A DNA stretch of 64,000 nucleotides from JBALVO01 sp036961445 (GTDB lineage: Bacteria; Pseudomonadota; Gammaproteobacteria; Pseudomonadales; Halieaceae). The stretch spans positions 25,994-89,993 of the forward strand of contig JBALVO010000003.1 in the NCBI GenBank assembly GCA_036961445.1, read 5' to 3'. The notes below the pieces were generated by a model. It saw nothing but the letters and a program-made list of their open reading frames with translations, had not been told where the DNA came from and searched no databases. The translations under genes and the position numbers were made by a program. This document shows, in pieces, positions 1 to 8,323 of the stretch (positions are counted from its first letter, which is position 1; the number at the start of each line of letters is the position of its first letter).

Positions 1-872
1 GGCTCAGTAACGGCAACTGCGCATAGCGGCTCGCCCACGGCCAGTTTCGGCAACCAATGTTGTTTTTGTTCCTCGGTACCCCCTTTAAGCAGCGCTCGTG
101 CAAGAATTTCGGGTCGGGTAATGAGGCTGCCCGCAGCCCCTAAAGAGCCGCGTGACAATTCTTCTGTCACCACCAGCATGCCCAGGGTGTCTTCCTTGTC
201 ATCTTCCTGCAGGCCACCATAGCTTTCCGGGATGGACAGACCAAACATGCCCATTTCCTTTAGTGGTTCCAGGATGGCGTCGGGAATTATCAGGTCTTCA
301 CGGTGAATTTCTTCAGCCAGTGGCGCAACCACATCATCGGCGATACGACGGAACGTGTCGCGCATCATTGTATGATGTTCGCTCAGTAAGTCTGGTCCCA
401 GGTCGCCATCGCGGTCCAGCACTTCCTGTCCTATAGCGGCAATATTGACTGCGCTGAGCTGGATTGCCAGGAACTGCGCAGCGGTGTCGTGCCCCAGCAC
501 TGCCTGTATATCACCCTCTGTGAGTTCATAATCGGCCAGTCTGGCGCGCAGGCGTGCGGTGGTATTGGTGACCATTTCAGCCGTGAACAGCGTGGCCAGG
601 CGCAGGGTGAAATCGGCTGCGGCTGGCGCTTGATCGAGCACGCGTCCGGCGTGGGACAGCAGGAAGCCAGCTGCAGTGCACTCGGCCCAACTCAGGGACA
701 GGTCGTAGGAAATTAACTGATAATTGTCCAGCTTGGCTGGCGAGACGCGATCACCGTCCATTGTTTTTTGTTTCAGTGTACTCAGCGCCTGGTTAATCAG
801 ACCCTGGGTGTCATTTAATACTGCGGTTGCCTGGTCGAGCGATTGCCCGCCATTTTTCGAGACGTCGGTCAT
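1..872 (-). CDS. mcd: Acyl-CoA dehydrogenase, methylsuccinyl-CoA dehydrogenase type (3' end outside window)
   Basis: The reading frame is open from an ATG at 872 to the window edge, giving the first 290 residues. Residues 1-150 form an alpha-helical extension that ordinary acyl-CoA dehydrogenases lack. From about residue 155 the usual N-terminal dehydrogenase domain begins (MFGLSIPESYGGL, VVTEELSRGSLG, and CAVAVTE at the edge). A long N-terminal extension of this kind is characteristic of (2S)-methylsuccinyl-CoA dehydrogenase of the ethylmalonyl-CoA pathway, an FAD enzyme making mesaconyl-CoA. The divergent neighbour at 1095 resembles the malyl-CoA thioesterase of the same pathway, which supports the call. 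The catalytic glutamate lies beyond the window. A generic extended acyl-CoA dehydrogenase remains possible. An alternative ATG lies about 36 codons downstream. Confidence 0.72.
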   Translation of the reverse strand, partial: MTDVSKNGGQSLDQATAVLNDTQGLINQALSTLKQKTMDGDRVSPAKLDNYQLISYDLSLSWAECTAAGFLLSHAGRVLDQAPAAADFTLRLATLFTAEMVTNTTARLRARLADYELTEGDIQAVLGHDTAAQFLAIQLSAVNIAAIGQEVLDRDGDLGPDLLSEHHTMMRDTFRRIADDVVAPLAEEIHREDLIIPDAILEPLKEMGMFGLSIPESYGGLQEDDKEDTLGMLVVTEELSRGSLGAAGSLITRPEILARALLKGGTEEQKQHWLPKLAVGEPLCAVAVTE

Positions 873-1094
873 TGTTTGCCCTGCTGGTTTACATAATAGA
901 TCTGTGAAAATGAGCGGCTGTCGGGGGACTCTTTCCGTCCAGGACGTTCATCTGCTTAATCCGCCATTTTAGAGCTCCACAGCGCGTGATACAACCGTAT
1001 AAACAGTTTGCGGTCTTGCCTCCACGCCACTCACTTCTGTATCCTTGGCACCCTTTGTATGCCTTAGGGCGCGCCCATTCCAAGGATTGTCACC

Positions 1095-1973
1095 ATGAAG
1101 ATCAGACCCAGACGTTCGTTGCTTTACATGCCCGGTTCCAACCCACGCGCGCTGGATAAAGCCCGTTCGCTGCCTGCTGACGGCCTGATTCTGGATATGG
1201 AGGATTCTGTTGCTCCAGACGCCAAGCAATTGGCGCGCGAGCAGATAGTAGCGGCTCTGGACGAGGGTGGTTATGGTCATCGGGAACTCATGGTACGTAT
1301 CAACGCACTGTCTACGCAGTGGGCCGTGGACGATATCGATGCGATCTGCAGCGCCGCCACTGCGCCGGACGCGGTACTCATACCAAAGATATCCACTGCC
1401 GCAGATGTGACCGCGGCAATAGAGGCTTTTGCAGCGGCAGGGTGTCCAGATAGTGTCGATATATGGATTATGGCAGAGACCCCTTTGTGTATCCTGAATA
1501 TCGCAGAGGTGGCCAGTGCGCATCCGCGTCTCAAGGGTATGGTGATGGGTACGTCTGACTTATCCAAGGACACTCGTGTGCGCCATACGCCTGATCGTTT
1601 GGGCTTTATGGCCGCACTTAACCTGTGTGTCTATGCCGCCCGCGCCCACGGCCTGGATATCATTGATGGAGTGCAATTGGACCTGGAGGACGAGGCGCTG
1701 TTGCGCATGTCCTGCGAGCAGGGTCGTGATCTGGGATTCGACGGCAAAAGCCTGATCCATCCCAAGCAGATAGCCGCTACCAACACCGCGTTCGCCCCCG
1801 ATGCGGAAGAGGTTGCCGCCGCGCGCAATATTATTGCAGCGTTCGAAGAGGCCCAGTCATTGGGTAAAGGGGTGGTTGTAGTCAAGGGCCGCCTGGTAGA
1901 AAACCTGCACGTAGAGGAGGCCAAGCGCCAGCTCGCGCTGGCTGCTGCCATCGAGCAGATAGCGGCTCACTGA
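1095..1973 (+). CDS. mcl2: HpcH/HpaI (CitE-like) enzyme, probable (3S)-malyl-CoA thioesterase
   Basis: This 292-residue protein is a single TIM-barrel of the citrate-lyase beta-subunit family. Recognisable motifs are RRSLLYMPGSNPRAL at the start, DGLILDMEDSVAPD near residue 40, VMGTSDLSKDTR near 150 and GFDGKSLIHPKQI near 215. The C-terminal VVVVKGRLVENLHVEEAKR is typical of Mcl2-type malyl-CoA thioesterases and related CitE-like proteins. In the ethylmalonyl-CoA pathway Mcl2 hydrolyses (3S)-malyl-CoA to malate and CoA. The gene is divergent from the methylsuccinyl-CoA dehydrogenase-like gene across 222 bp, and a small membrane protein follows after 2 bp. Malyl-CoA/methylmalyl-CoA lyase activity or another CitE-like reaction cannot be excluded from sequence alone. 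Confidence 0.75.
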   Translation: MKIRPRRSLLYMPGSNPRALDKARSLPADGLILDMEDSVAPDAKQLAREQIVAALDEGGYGHRELMVRINALSTQWAVDDIDAICSAATAPDAVLIPKISTAADVTAAIEAFAAAGCPDSVDIWIMAETPLCILNIAEVASAHPRLKGMVMGTSDLSKDTRVRHTPDRLGFMAALNLCVYAARAHGLDIIDGVQLDLEDEALLRMSCEQGRDLGFDGKSLIHPKQIAATNTAFAPDAEEVAAARNIIAAFEEAQSLGKGVVVVKGRLVENLHVEEAKRQLALAAAIEQIAAH

Positions 1974-1975
1974 AT

Positions 1976-2317
1976 ATGAGTATGCCAGCGTTCAACGCCG
2001 CGACCCACATTAGCATCGCCTGGGCGGTAACCCTGGCGATACTAACGATTCTGGAGTGGCGTAGCCTGGACCGGGACCCCATCGGGCAACAAATTTTCAC
2101 GCCATTCATACAGCGTGAGATCACGATTATCCCTGTATCTTCAGCAGTCTTTGATCAAGCGGACTTTACTGCACAAGCAGATACTGCCAGTAGGGCTGAG
2201 CCCCGCTATGAGGTCGAGCTTAAATTCAACGGACCGCTCTTTTTGGCATATTTTTTTGGCCCGGTAGCGCTCTTTCACGGCCTGGGTCTAGTGCTGGCGA
2301 AGATCAAACGCAAATAG
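1976..2317 (+). CDS. Small two-helix membrane protein, function unknown
   Basis: This is a 113-residue protein of no family I recognise. It begins 2 bp after the mcl2-like gene, so the two are probably cotranscribed and translationally coupled. A hydrophobic helix at about residues 10-26 (HISIAWAVTLAILTILEW) and a second at about 90-108 (FLAYFFGPVALFHGLGLVL) flank a roughly 60-residue polar middle. The C-terminus is basic (AKIKRK), suggesting that it lies in the cytoplasm. No catalytic motif is visible. It is accepted as real because of the tight coupling and consistent codon use. Confidence 0.6.
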   Translation: MSMPAFNAATHISIAWAVTLAILTILEWRSLDRDPIGQQIFTPFIQREITIIPVSSAVFDQADFTAQADTASRAEPRYEVELKFNGPLFLAYFFGPVALFHGLGLVLAKIKRK

Positions 2318-2340
2318 GCTGCAATCCGCCGGGTCCGTTA

Positions 2341-2874
2341 CTACACACTCAATGTACGCAAATCGGTATCCGTCGCACTGTGGCGCCATAACTCGTCAAA
2401 GAGTTCCAGGTGCTTCTGTGTGGAGGCACCTGAATTCGGTTCATAAAATCCATCGTGAGCGTTGCCACCAGGTTTGTACAGCACGCCATTACGATCCCTT
2501 ATAACAATTGTTTCGCCATTCCAATCCGGGTGTTCTGATAGCTTCTGTATACACACTGAGCTGGGAATGCGCCGTGCAAGCTGTAACAGGCGATGACCGC
2601 GTCCCACCAGTGCTCTGGCATCACTAATGAGAATGCGCACCTGGGTTTGGCGGCTGCTGCGGGCCAGGGCGCTCAGGGCGTCTGCCAACTCCGCGTTGTC
2701 GAAAGCCGCATGATCCAGGTGAGGGCTCAGTATGCAAATATAACGCGAAGCGTCGCGGCACAATCGCACAGCCAATTCGTCAAAGGGGTGCGGATATTCC
2801 ACGCCGGTGACAAAGCCGTCAACGTGTTCATCCGCTTGCGTGCCAGGTTCTTGCCTTGGTCCGTCATTCGACAT
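2341..2874 (-). CDS. RoxA-linked protein, DUF7931/phospholipase-D-like fold
   Basis: A 177-residue protein if translation starts at the ATG at 2874, which overlaps the end of roxA by 11 bp. An upstream ATG at 2973 would lie deep inside roxA and is less likely. Residues 20-150 have alternating strands and helices (YICILSPHLDH, QVRILISDARALVGRGHRLLQLARRI, ETIVIRDRNGVLYKP), which resembles the DUF7931 group often encoded next to the ribosomal oxygenase gene in gammaproteobacteria. The assignment is by recollection of that neighbourhood and fold. No function is known. The overlap suggests one transcript with roxA. Confidence 0.65.
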   Translation of the reverse strand: MSNDGPRQEPGTQADEHVDGFVTGVEYPHPFDELAVRLCRDASRYICILSPHLDHAAFDNAELADALSALARSSRQTQVRILISDARALVGRGHRLLQLARRIPSSVCIQKLSEHPDWNGETIVIRDRNGVLYKPGGNAHDGFYEPNSGASTQKHLELFDELWRHSATDTDLRTLSV

Positions 2875-3997
2875 AAATACACCCACTTTCCAGTAAGTAA
2901 TCCAGCAGGGCGACGCTATCGCGTTCGCGCATTGCAGCGGACAGCTCTGCACCCTCCAGTCGCCATGTGTCACACAGCGTTATCAGTAGCGGCAGTATAC
3001 TCTCGGGAAATTCCTGGCTCACACCATTGGCATAGACTGCAATGCCTTCAAGCTCCTGCTGCCAAGCTAGTTTAGCAGCCGGAGACAGTGCAATAAAAGC
3101 GGCACCGCTGTTTAATGTTGCCCTGGCTTGGGCCAGATCATCCTGATCTGCTACTGCTTCATAGCGCGGTTCGGTAACCAGTTCACCAAACCAGTGATTG
3201 CCGTTGCCCTGATCAAGTGCCGCCTGTAATTGCGCCAGGGCTCGCTCTATGTCGCGCGGTCGAATTTCACCGGCTCGTGTAACGGTCGCCTGGCCTGCAT
3301 CGCGATAGAATCCATCGCTGTCCAATTGTTCCAGTAACTGGTCGGCCCAGCGCGATACCATGTCATTAATCCGTGGCGCGCGAAAACCGATGGAAAAGGT
3401 CGTGCACTCACCCTGTGCAATCCCCCAATGTGCCACACCCGGCGGTACATAAAGGACGTCACCCGGATTGAGCAGGTGCTCCTGCACACACTCAAAATCG
3501 TCCAGAATGCGTAATTCGTCATGCGGTAGCAGGGCAGTAGAAGCATCGCAGAACTGGCCCAGTTGCCAGCGTCGTTGTCCCTCGCCCTGCAACAGGAATA
3601 CGTCGTAGTTGTCGTAGTGCGGGCCTACCGAGCCACCGTCCACGGCGTAACTCACCATGACGTCGTCGACCCGCCACTGGGGAAGAAAGTCAACCAGCTT
3701 GCGCAGGGCTGCCACTTCAGGAATAAGATGATCTACCGCCTGGACCAACAGAGTCCAGGGGTAATCGCGCTGGAAGTCTGCGCTGCAAAAAGGCCCATGC
3801 TGTAACTGCCACAGGCCATCGCGGTGCTCAATTATACGGGACTCGACTTCTTCTTCCAGCGCCAGGCCGGCCAGTGTATGACGGTCCAGCGGCGTTGCAA
3901 ATGATGCAATAGCAGAGCGGATGAGTAGCGGTTTACGCTGCCAGTGCCGGGCCAGGAAGGTTTCCCTGTCAAAATTCTGATTCCAGCCGTCGTTCAT
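2864..3997 (-). CDS. roxA: 50S ribosomal protein L16 arginine hydroxylase (JmjC/cupin)
   Basis: A 377-residue cupin of the YcfD/RoxA family, Fe(II)- and 2-oxoglutarate-dependent oxygenases that hydroxylate an arginine of ribosomal protein L16. The iron-binding HxD appears in GPHYDNYDVF near residue 122 and the distal histidine in VPPGVAHWG near residue 192. The N-terminus (HWQRKPLLIRSAI) is typical of the family, and the C-terminal third matches its dimerisation and winged-helix regions. The length is normal. It lies 7 bp downstream of purB on the same strand, with the DUF7931-type gene overlapping its end. Confidence 0.9.
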   Translation of the reverse strand: MNDGWNQNFDRETFLARHWQRKPLLIRSAIASFATPLDRHTLAGLALEEEVESRIIEHRDGLWQLQHGPFCSADFQRDYPWTLLVQAVDHLIPEVAALRKLVDFLPQWRVDDVMVSYAVDGGSVGPHYDNYDVFLLQGEGQRRWQLGQFCDASTALLPHDELRILDDFECVQEHLLNPGDVLYVPPGVAHWGIAQGECTTFSIGFRAPRINDMVSRWADQLLEQLDSDGFYRDAGQATVTRAGEIRPRDIERALAQLQAALDQGNGNHWFGELVTEPRYEAVADQDDLAQARATLNSGAAFIALSPAAKLAWQQELEGIAVYANGVSQEFPESILPLLITLCDTWRLEGAELSAAMRERDSVALLDYLLESGCIYVE

Positions 3998-4004
3998 AAG
4001 CGGA

Positions 4005-5375
4005 TTACTCTATAGACTGAGCTTGCTCCGTGGCATTGCCGATGTAATTGCCCGGGGTGAGCTGCAGCAATTGTTGTTTGGCTTCTTCGGGTAAATCAAG
4101 GGTCGACACGAACGCCTGGATGACGTCTTTAGTCATATCCTGACCGCGGGTGAGTTCCTTGAGTTTTTCGTAGGGCTTTTCGATGCCGTAACGACGCATC
4201 ACGGTTTGTATGGGCTCGGCCAGCACTTCCCAGCTGTTGTTCAAATCATCGGCGAGGCGTGCTTCGTTGAGTTGCAATTTGCTAATGCCCTTGAGACTGG
4301 CCTGGTAGGCAATAAGACTGTAACCCACACCTACACCCATATTCCGCAACACGGTACTGTCAGTGAGATCACGTTGCCAGCGACTGACGGGTAATTTGGC
4401 GCTGAGATGCTGCAGTACCGCGTTAGCCAGTCCCAGGTTGCCTTCTGAGTTTTCGAAGTCAATAGGGTTGACCTTGTGTGGCATCGTCGATGAACCGACT
4501 TCACCGGCAATGGTGCGTTGCTTGAAGTAGCCCAGGCAAATGTAGCCCCAGATATCTCTATCGAAATCAATCAGGATTGTGTTGAATCGAGCAATAGCAT
4601 CGAATAACTCCGCCATATAATCGTGCGGTTCTATCTGGGTTGTATACGGGTTCCAGCTAAGGCCCAGTGATGTCACAAACTGTTGCGCATTGTCCTGCCA
4701 GTCCACCTGTGGATAGGCAGACAAATGCGCATTGTAGTTGCCCACTGCACCGTTGATCTTGCCCAGGAACTCGACCTTGCCCAGCTGCAGCAATTGACGG
4801 TGCAGGCGTGCCACCACGTTAGCGAACTCTTTACCCATGGTAGATGGGCTGGCGGTCTGGCCGTGGGTGCGAGATAACATGGGTACCGCAGCCGCATTGC
4901 GTGCCACATCCGTCAGGGCGCTAACTACCTCAAGCATCGCCGGTAGCAATACAGATTGCATGCCGTCGCGCAGCATTAGTGCGTGAGACAGGTTGTTGAT
5001 GTCTTCCGAGGTGCAGGCAAAATGGACGAACTCAGAAACGGCCTCAAGTTCAGCATTCCCGGCAAAACGCTCTTTGATAAAGTATTCTACCGCCTTGACG
5101 TCATGATTCGTGGTGGCTTCGATGTCTTTGATACGCCGTGCATCCACTTCACTGAAGCCCTCCAGGATACCTTCGAGTAATCGATTTGCTTCGGCTGACA
5201 ACATTGGCACTTCAACGATACCTGCATGGGCAGCCAGGCACTGGAGCCAGCGAACCTCGACCAGCACACGACGCTTGATTAAGCCATATTCGCTGAACAC
5301 CTCGCGCAGTGCCGCGGTCTTGCTGCCATAACGGCCGTCGATGGGGGAGACTGCGCTAAGAGCTGACAAGTCCAT
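4005..5375 (-). CDS. purB: Adenylosuccinate lyase
   Basis: A 456-residue cytoplasmic enzyme of purine synthesis that catalyses both SAICAR cleavage and adenylosuccinate cleavage to AMP. The fumarase/aspartase superfamily signature is clear in GEVGSSTMPHKVNPIDFEN near residue 295. Other landmarks are SAVSPIDGRYGSKT at the N-terminus, FVHFACTSEDINNLSHALML near residue 118 and LSRTHGQTASPST near residue 165. The length equals the gammaproteobacterial form. It is 29 bp downstream of hflD, the usual hflD-purB pairing of this class. Confidence 0.97.
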   Translation of the reverse strand: MDLSALSAVSPIDGRYGSKTAALREVFSEYGLIKRRVLVEVRWLQCLAAHAGIVEVPMLSAEANRLLEGILEGFSEVDARRIKDIEATTNHDVKAVEYFIKERFAGNAELEAVSEFVHFACTSEDINNLSHALMLRDGMQSVLLPAMLEVVSALTDVARNAAAVPMLSRTHGQTASPSTMGKEFANVVARLHRQLLQLGKVEFLGKINGAVGNYNAHLSAYPQVDWQDNAQQFVTSLGLSWNPYTTQIEPHDYMAELFDAIARFNTILIDFDRDIWGYICLGYFKQRTIAGEVGSSTMPHKVNPIDFENSEGNLGLANAVLQHLSAKLPVSRWQRDLTDSTVLRNMGVGVGYSLIAYQASLKGISKLQLNEARLADDLNNSWEVLAEPIQTVMRRYGIEKPYEKLKELTRGQDMTKDVIQAFVSTLDLPEEAKQQLLQLTPGNYIGNATEQAQSIE

Positions 5376-5404
5376 GGGATTCTCCGAAAAATAAAAGGGG
5401 GATG

Positions 5405-6052
5405 TTACACCACGCTAAGTCTGCGTGACAGGCTCTGGGCTGCATCCAGCAAGCGCTTACGCTGCACCACCAGCTTCCAGCGACGTCCGCCCAATTGACG
5501 CCATAAAAAGGCAGAGCGTATTCCGGTTAGCAGCACTGCGCGAATGACATCGGCGTTCTGTGGATTTTGCAAGTGTTGGGCACTGCCAGTCACTTTTATC
5601 CGAAATTTCAATTGGCTGAGCGTGTCCTGGTAGATGCCGGATACACTATGACAAAGGTCATTCGCATTGTTGGCGAAGTGCTCTGCGCGAAAACTGGTGT
5701 GTTCCAATCGGGAGTGCACCACGGACATCATGTCCTGGTCGGCCGCAAATTTCCGCTCCAGGTACAGCAGACTGAACACATAGCGCACCATTTCCCGACT
5801 TTCCTGCGCCTGACGCGTGGCCAACATCGAGCTCAGGTTCTGCAAACCCAGCTTGATACCGGCAATACCACCATAAACGTCTTCGACTGCAGCGGCATCA
5901 AATGCAAACAGGCTGTGGATGGAGGATTCGAGAAATTCCAGGGGATAGCTGCCAGTTTTGGATATCTGGTCAACCAGGCGAGCTGCCTGCGCCACGCCGG
6001 CAAGGGCGATGGTCTGCTGCTCTAGATTAGAAAGAGTCGAATGACTTATCAT
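5405..6052 (-). CDS. hflD: High-frequency lysogenization protein HflD homologue
   Basis: A 215-residue, mostly helical protein of the HflD family, which is conserved between mnmA and purB in gammaproteobacteria. The N-terminal stretch (QQTIALAGVAQAARLVDQI) and the central YVFSLLYLERKF match the family. In E. coli HflD is membrane-associated and binds phage lambda CII; its housekeeping role is unclear. The start codon directly abuts the mnmA stop codon, so the two are almost certainly cotranscribed. Confidence 0.9.
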   Translation of the reverse strand: MISHSTLSNLEQQTIALAGVAQAARLVDQISKTGSYPLEFLESSIHSLFAFDAAAVEDVYGGIAGIKLGLQNLSSMLATRQAQESREMVRYVFSLLYLERKFAADQDMMSVVHSRLEHTSFRAEHFANNANDLCHSVSGIYQDTLSQLKFRIKVTGSAQHLQNPQNADVIRAVLLTGIRSAFLWRQLGGRRWKLVVQRKRLLDAAQSLSRRLSVV

Positions 6053-7144
6053 TTATAGGGTGCGCTCAATGACACCGCCGCCCAGGCATAATTCACCCTG
6101 GTAGAACACCACGGACTGCCCAGGAGTTATTGCTCGCTGGGGCTCGGCGAAATCCACGGTATACCCGCTGTCATGGGCTGCCACAGTACAGACCTGGTCT
6201 GTCTGGCGATAGCGCACTTTGGCGGTGCAGGTTAACGGTAGGGACGGCGCATCACCGGCCACCCAGTAGATTTCACCGGTACTCAAGCTGGATTTGAACA
6301 GGGCAGGGTGCTGGTTACCCTGGGCGACTAACAGCACATTATTGTCCAGGTCTTTGCCCACGACATACCATGGAGCGTCTGAGTGGTTGGACAGACCGCC
6401 AATCCCCAGCCCCTGGCGCTGGCCAATCGTGTGATACATCAAACCGTGGTGTTGGCCCAGATGTTCACCGTCCAGAGAGTGTATTTTGCCGGGCTGCGCG
6501 GGTAGATATTGTTGCAGGAAATCCTTGAAGCGGCGCTCGCCAATAAAGCAGATTCCAGTGGAATCCTTCTTTTTCGCCGTGGCCAGATTGTGCAGCTCCG
6601 CGAGTTTACGCACAGCGGGTTTTTCTATTTCGCCGACTGGAAACAGTGTTTTCTCCAGTTCCGCGTGTCCTACAGCATGGAGAAAGTAACTCTGGTCCTT
6701 GTTGTCGTCGCGTCCTTTTAACAAAGTGCCCTTGCCGCCGAATTCGCCGCGCCGCGTGTAATGACCGGTGGCAATATAATTCGCACCCAGTGTCAGGGCG
6801 TAATCAAGAAACGCCTTGAATTTTATTTCACGGTTACACAGGATATCCGGGTTGGGTGTGCGTCCAGCCTTGTATTCCTCCAGGAAGTGCTCAAACACGT
6901 TGTCCCAGTACTCCGCTGCGAAGTTGGCCCCATGCAGCACTATGCCGAGCGTATCAGCTACCGCCTGGGCATCGGCAAAGTCTTCTTTGGCGGTGCAGTA
7001 GTCGGTACCATCATCTTCTTCCCAGTTTTTCATAAACAGGCCTTCCACCTCGTAGCCCTGCTGCTGCAAGAGCAGCGCAGACACAGAGGAATCGACACCA
7101 CCGGACATGCCGACGATGACTTTACTGGAAGAATTCAGGCTCAT
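6053..7144 (-). CDS. mnmA: tRNA-specific 2-thiouridylase
   Basis: A 363-residue enzyme that thiolates U34 of tRNA Lys, Glu and Gln using sulfur relayed by the Tus system. The PP-loop motif is at the N-terminus (GMSGGVDSSV), the first catalytic cysteine lies in NPDILCNREIKF near residue 100, and the second in STGICFIGERRF near residue 200. I chose the ATG at 7144 because it forms an ATGA overlap with the nudJ stop codon; an ATG at 7174 would add 10 unconserved residues. It is followed without a gap by hflD. Confidence 0.95.
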   Translation of the reverse strand: MSLNSSSKVIVGMSGGVDSSVSALLLQQQGYEVEGLFMKNWEEDDGTDYCTAKEDFADAQAVADTLGIVLHGANFAAEYWDNVFEHFLEEYKAGRTPNPDILCNREIKFKAFLDYALTLGANYIATGHYTRRGEFGGKGTLLKGRDDNKDQSYFLHAVGHAELEKTLFPVGEIEKPAVRKLAELHNLATAKKKDSTGICFIGERRFKDFLQQYLPAQPGKIHSLDGEHLGQHHGLMYHTIGQRQGLGIGGLSNHSDAPWYVVGKDLDNNVLLVAQGNQHPALFKSSLSTGEIYWVAGDAPSLPLTCTAKVRYRQTDQVCTVAAHDSGYTVDFAEPQRAITPGQSVVFYQGELCLGGGVIERTL

Positions 7145-7593
7145 TCGCTGTAAATCATATCCAAGGGGTAACAAATGCCCCGGCGTTGTTGCTCGATCGC
7201 AGCAATTACCAGAGGGCTGCGCATTCTAGCAGAATTCGCCAGGATTGCCTCGTAATCCAGCCAGTGAACAGCGTGAATAACCGGATCCAGGGTTGCATTG
7301 GCGATTGGCTGTAGTGGTTTGCCAAGGAACGTCGTACGGTAGTAGGTAACACCATTGCCCGGCGACGTGTATAACGCGGTGCCAATTATTCCGGTTAGCT
7401 GAATTGTCCAGCCGGTCTCCTCGCGAGTCTCACGCAGGGCGGCAGCGGATAATGTCTCTCCCGCTTCCAGGTGGCCGGCGGGTTGGTTGAATACCAGCTG
7501 CCCGGTGATCTTGTCGCGCTCCTCCACCAACAGATATTGCCCCGCGTTCTCAATCACACTGGCCACGGTGACATGCGCAGTCCAGGTGCTCAT
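7141..7593 (-). CDS. nudJ: NudJ-type Nudix phosphatase
   Basis: A 150-residue Nudix hydrolase. The Nudix box starts at GHLEAGETL near residue 40 and continues through RETREETGW, keeping the full GX5EX7REUXEEXGU pattern. NudJ acts on nucleoside di- and triphosphates and on HMP pyrophosphate in E. coli, and the gene regularly sits next to mnmA as here. The start codon abuts the rluE stop codon and the stop codon overlaps the mnmA start codon, so rluE-nudJ-mnmA-hflD read as one translationally coupled operon. Confidence 0.9.
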   Translation of the reverse strand: MSTWTAHVTVASVIENAGQYLLVEERDKITGQLVFNQPAGHLEAGETLSAAALRETREETGWTIQLTGIIGTALYTSPGNGVTYYRTTFLGKPLQPIANATLDPVIHAVHWLDYEAILANSARMRSPLVIAAIEQQRRGICYPLDMIYSE

Positions 7594-8178
7594 TTAGCGT
7601 TTACCCCTTATTTTACGCCTTGCCGGTGTGCGGGGCATACTAACCGCCAGTTCGCGATATTCCCCGGGCAATAGTCCCTCCAGGGACCAGTCACCGATGC
7701 GCGCGCGCACGAGGCGCAAGGTGGGCAGGCCAACCGCGGCTGTCATGCGCCTTACCTGTCGATTACGTCCCTCGCGAATAGACAGTTCAAGCCAACTGTC
7801 CGGCACCGTCTTGCGCACTCGCACTGGCGGTGTCCGAGGCCATAGCACGGGCGTGTCCACCTGTTTGGCCAGTGCCGGGAGAGTGGGCCCGTCCTTTAAT
7901 TGCACGCCTTGAACAAGTTGCTGTATTGCCTCATCGCCCACTTCACCCTCTACCTGCACCAGGTAGGTCTTCCAGCGCTTGTGCCTGGGATTGGCGATTT
8001 GTTGTTGTAGCTGACCGTTATCGGTCAACAGCAGCAATCCTTCGGAGTCATAGTCCAGTCGTCCGGCCACGCGAAAACCCGGTGCCGTTAAGTAGTTGGC
8101 CAGAGTCGCTCGATTCTGCTCGTCGGTAAACTGGCTGAGTACCTGAAACGGTTTGTTAAACAAGATAATTTTGCTCAT
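7594..8178 (-). CDS. rluE: 23S rRNA pseudouridine synthase, RluE/RsuA family
   Basis: A 194-residue pseudouridine synthase. The catalytic aspartate is in the AGRLDYDSEGLLLLT motif near residue 42, and the second conserved block is REGRNRQVRRMTAAVG near residue 135. The short form lacks an N-terminal S4 domain, which fits RluE (23S rRNA U2457). It heads the leftward operon that continues into nudJ and mnmA. The extreme C-terminus is strongly basic (RTPARRKIRGKR), compatible with rRNA binding. Confidence 0.9.
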   Translation of the reverse strand: MSKIILFNKPFQVLSQFTDEQNRATLANYLTAPGFRVAGRLDYDSEGLLLLTDNGQLQQQIANPRHKRWKTYLVQVEGEVGDEAIQQLVQGVQLKDGPTLPALAKQVDTPVLWPRTPPVRVRKTVPDSWLELSIREGRNRQVRRMTAAVGLPTLRLVRARIGDWSLEGLLPGEYRELAVSMPRTPARRKIRGKR

Positions 8179-8323
8179 TTCAAATCAGACTTCAGTATAA
8201 AAAGCATTGGCCCCACACAAGAAATTTGGCGCAATCGTGCTACACTACGCGCCGTTTCATCACGGATGATCTTACCTATGATCAGTCCGTTATACCAAGA
8301 ACCCAGCAGCAAAGGAGAAAACT

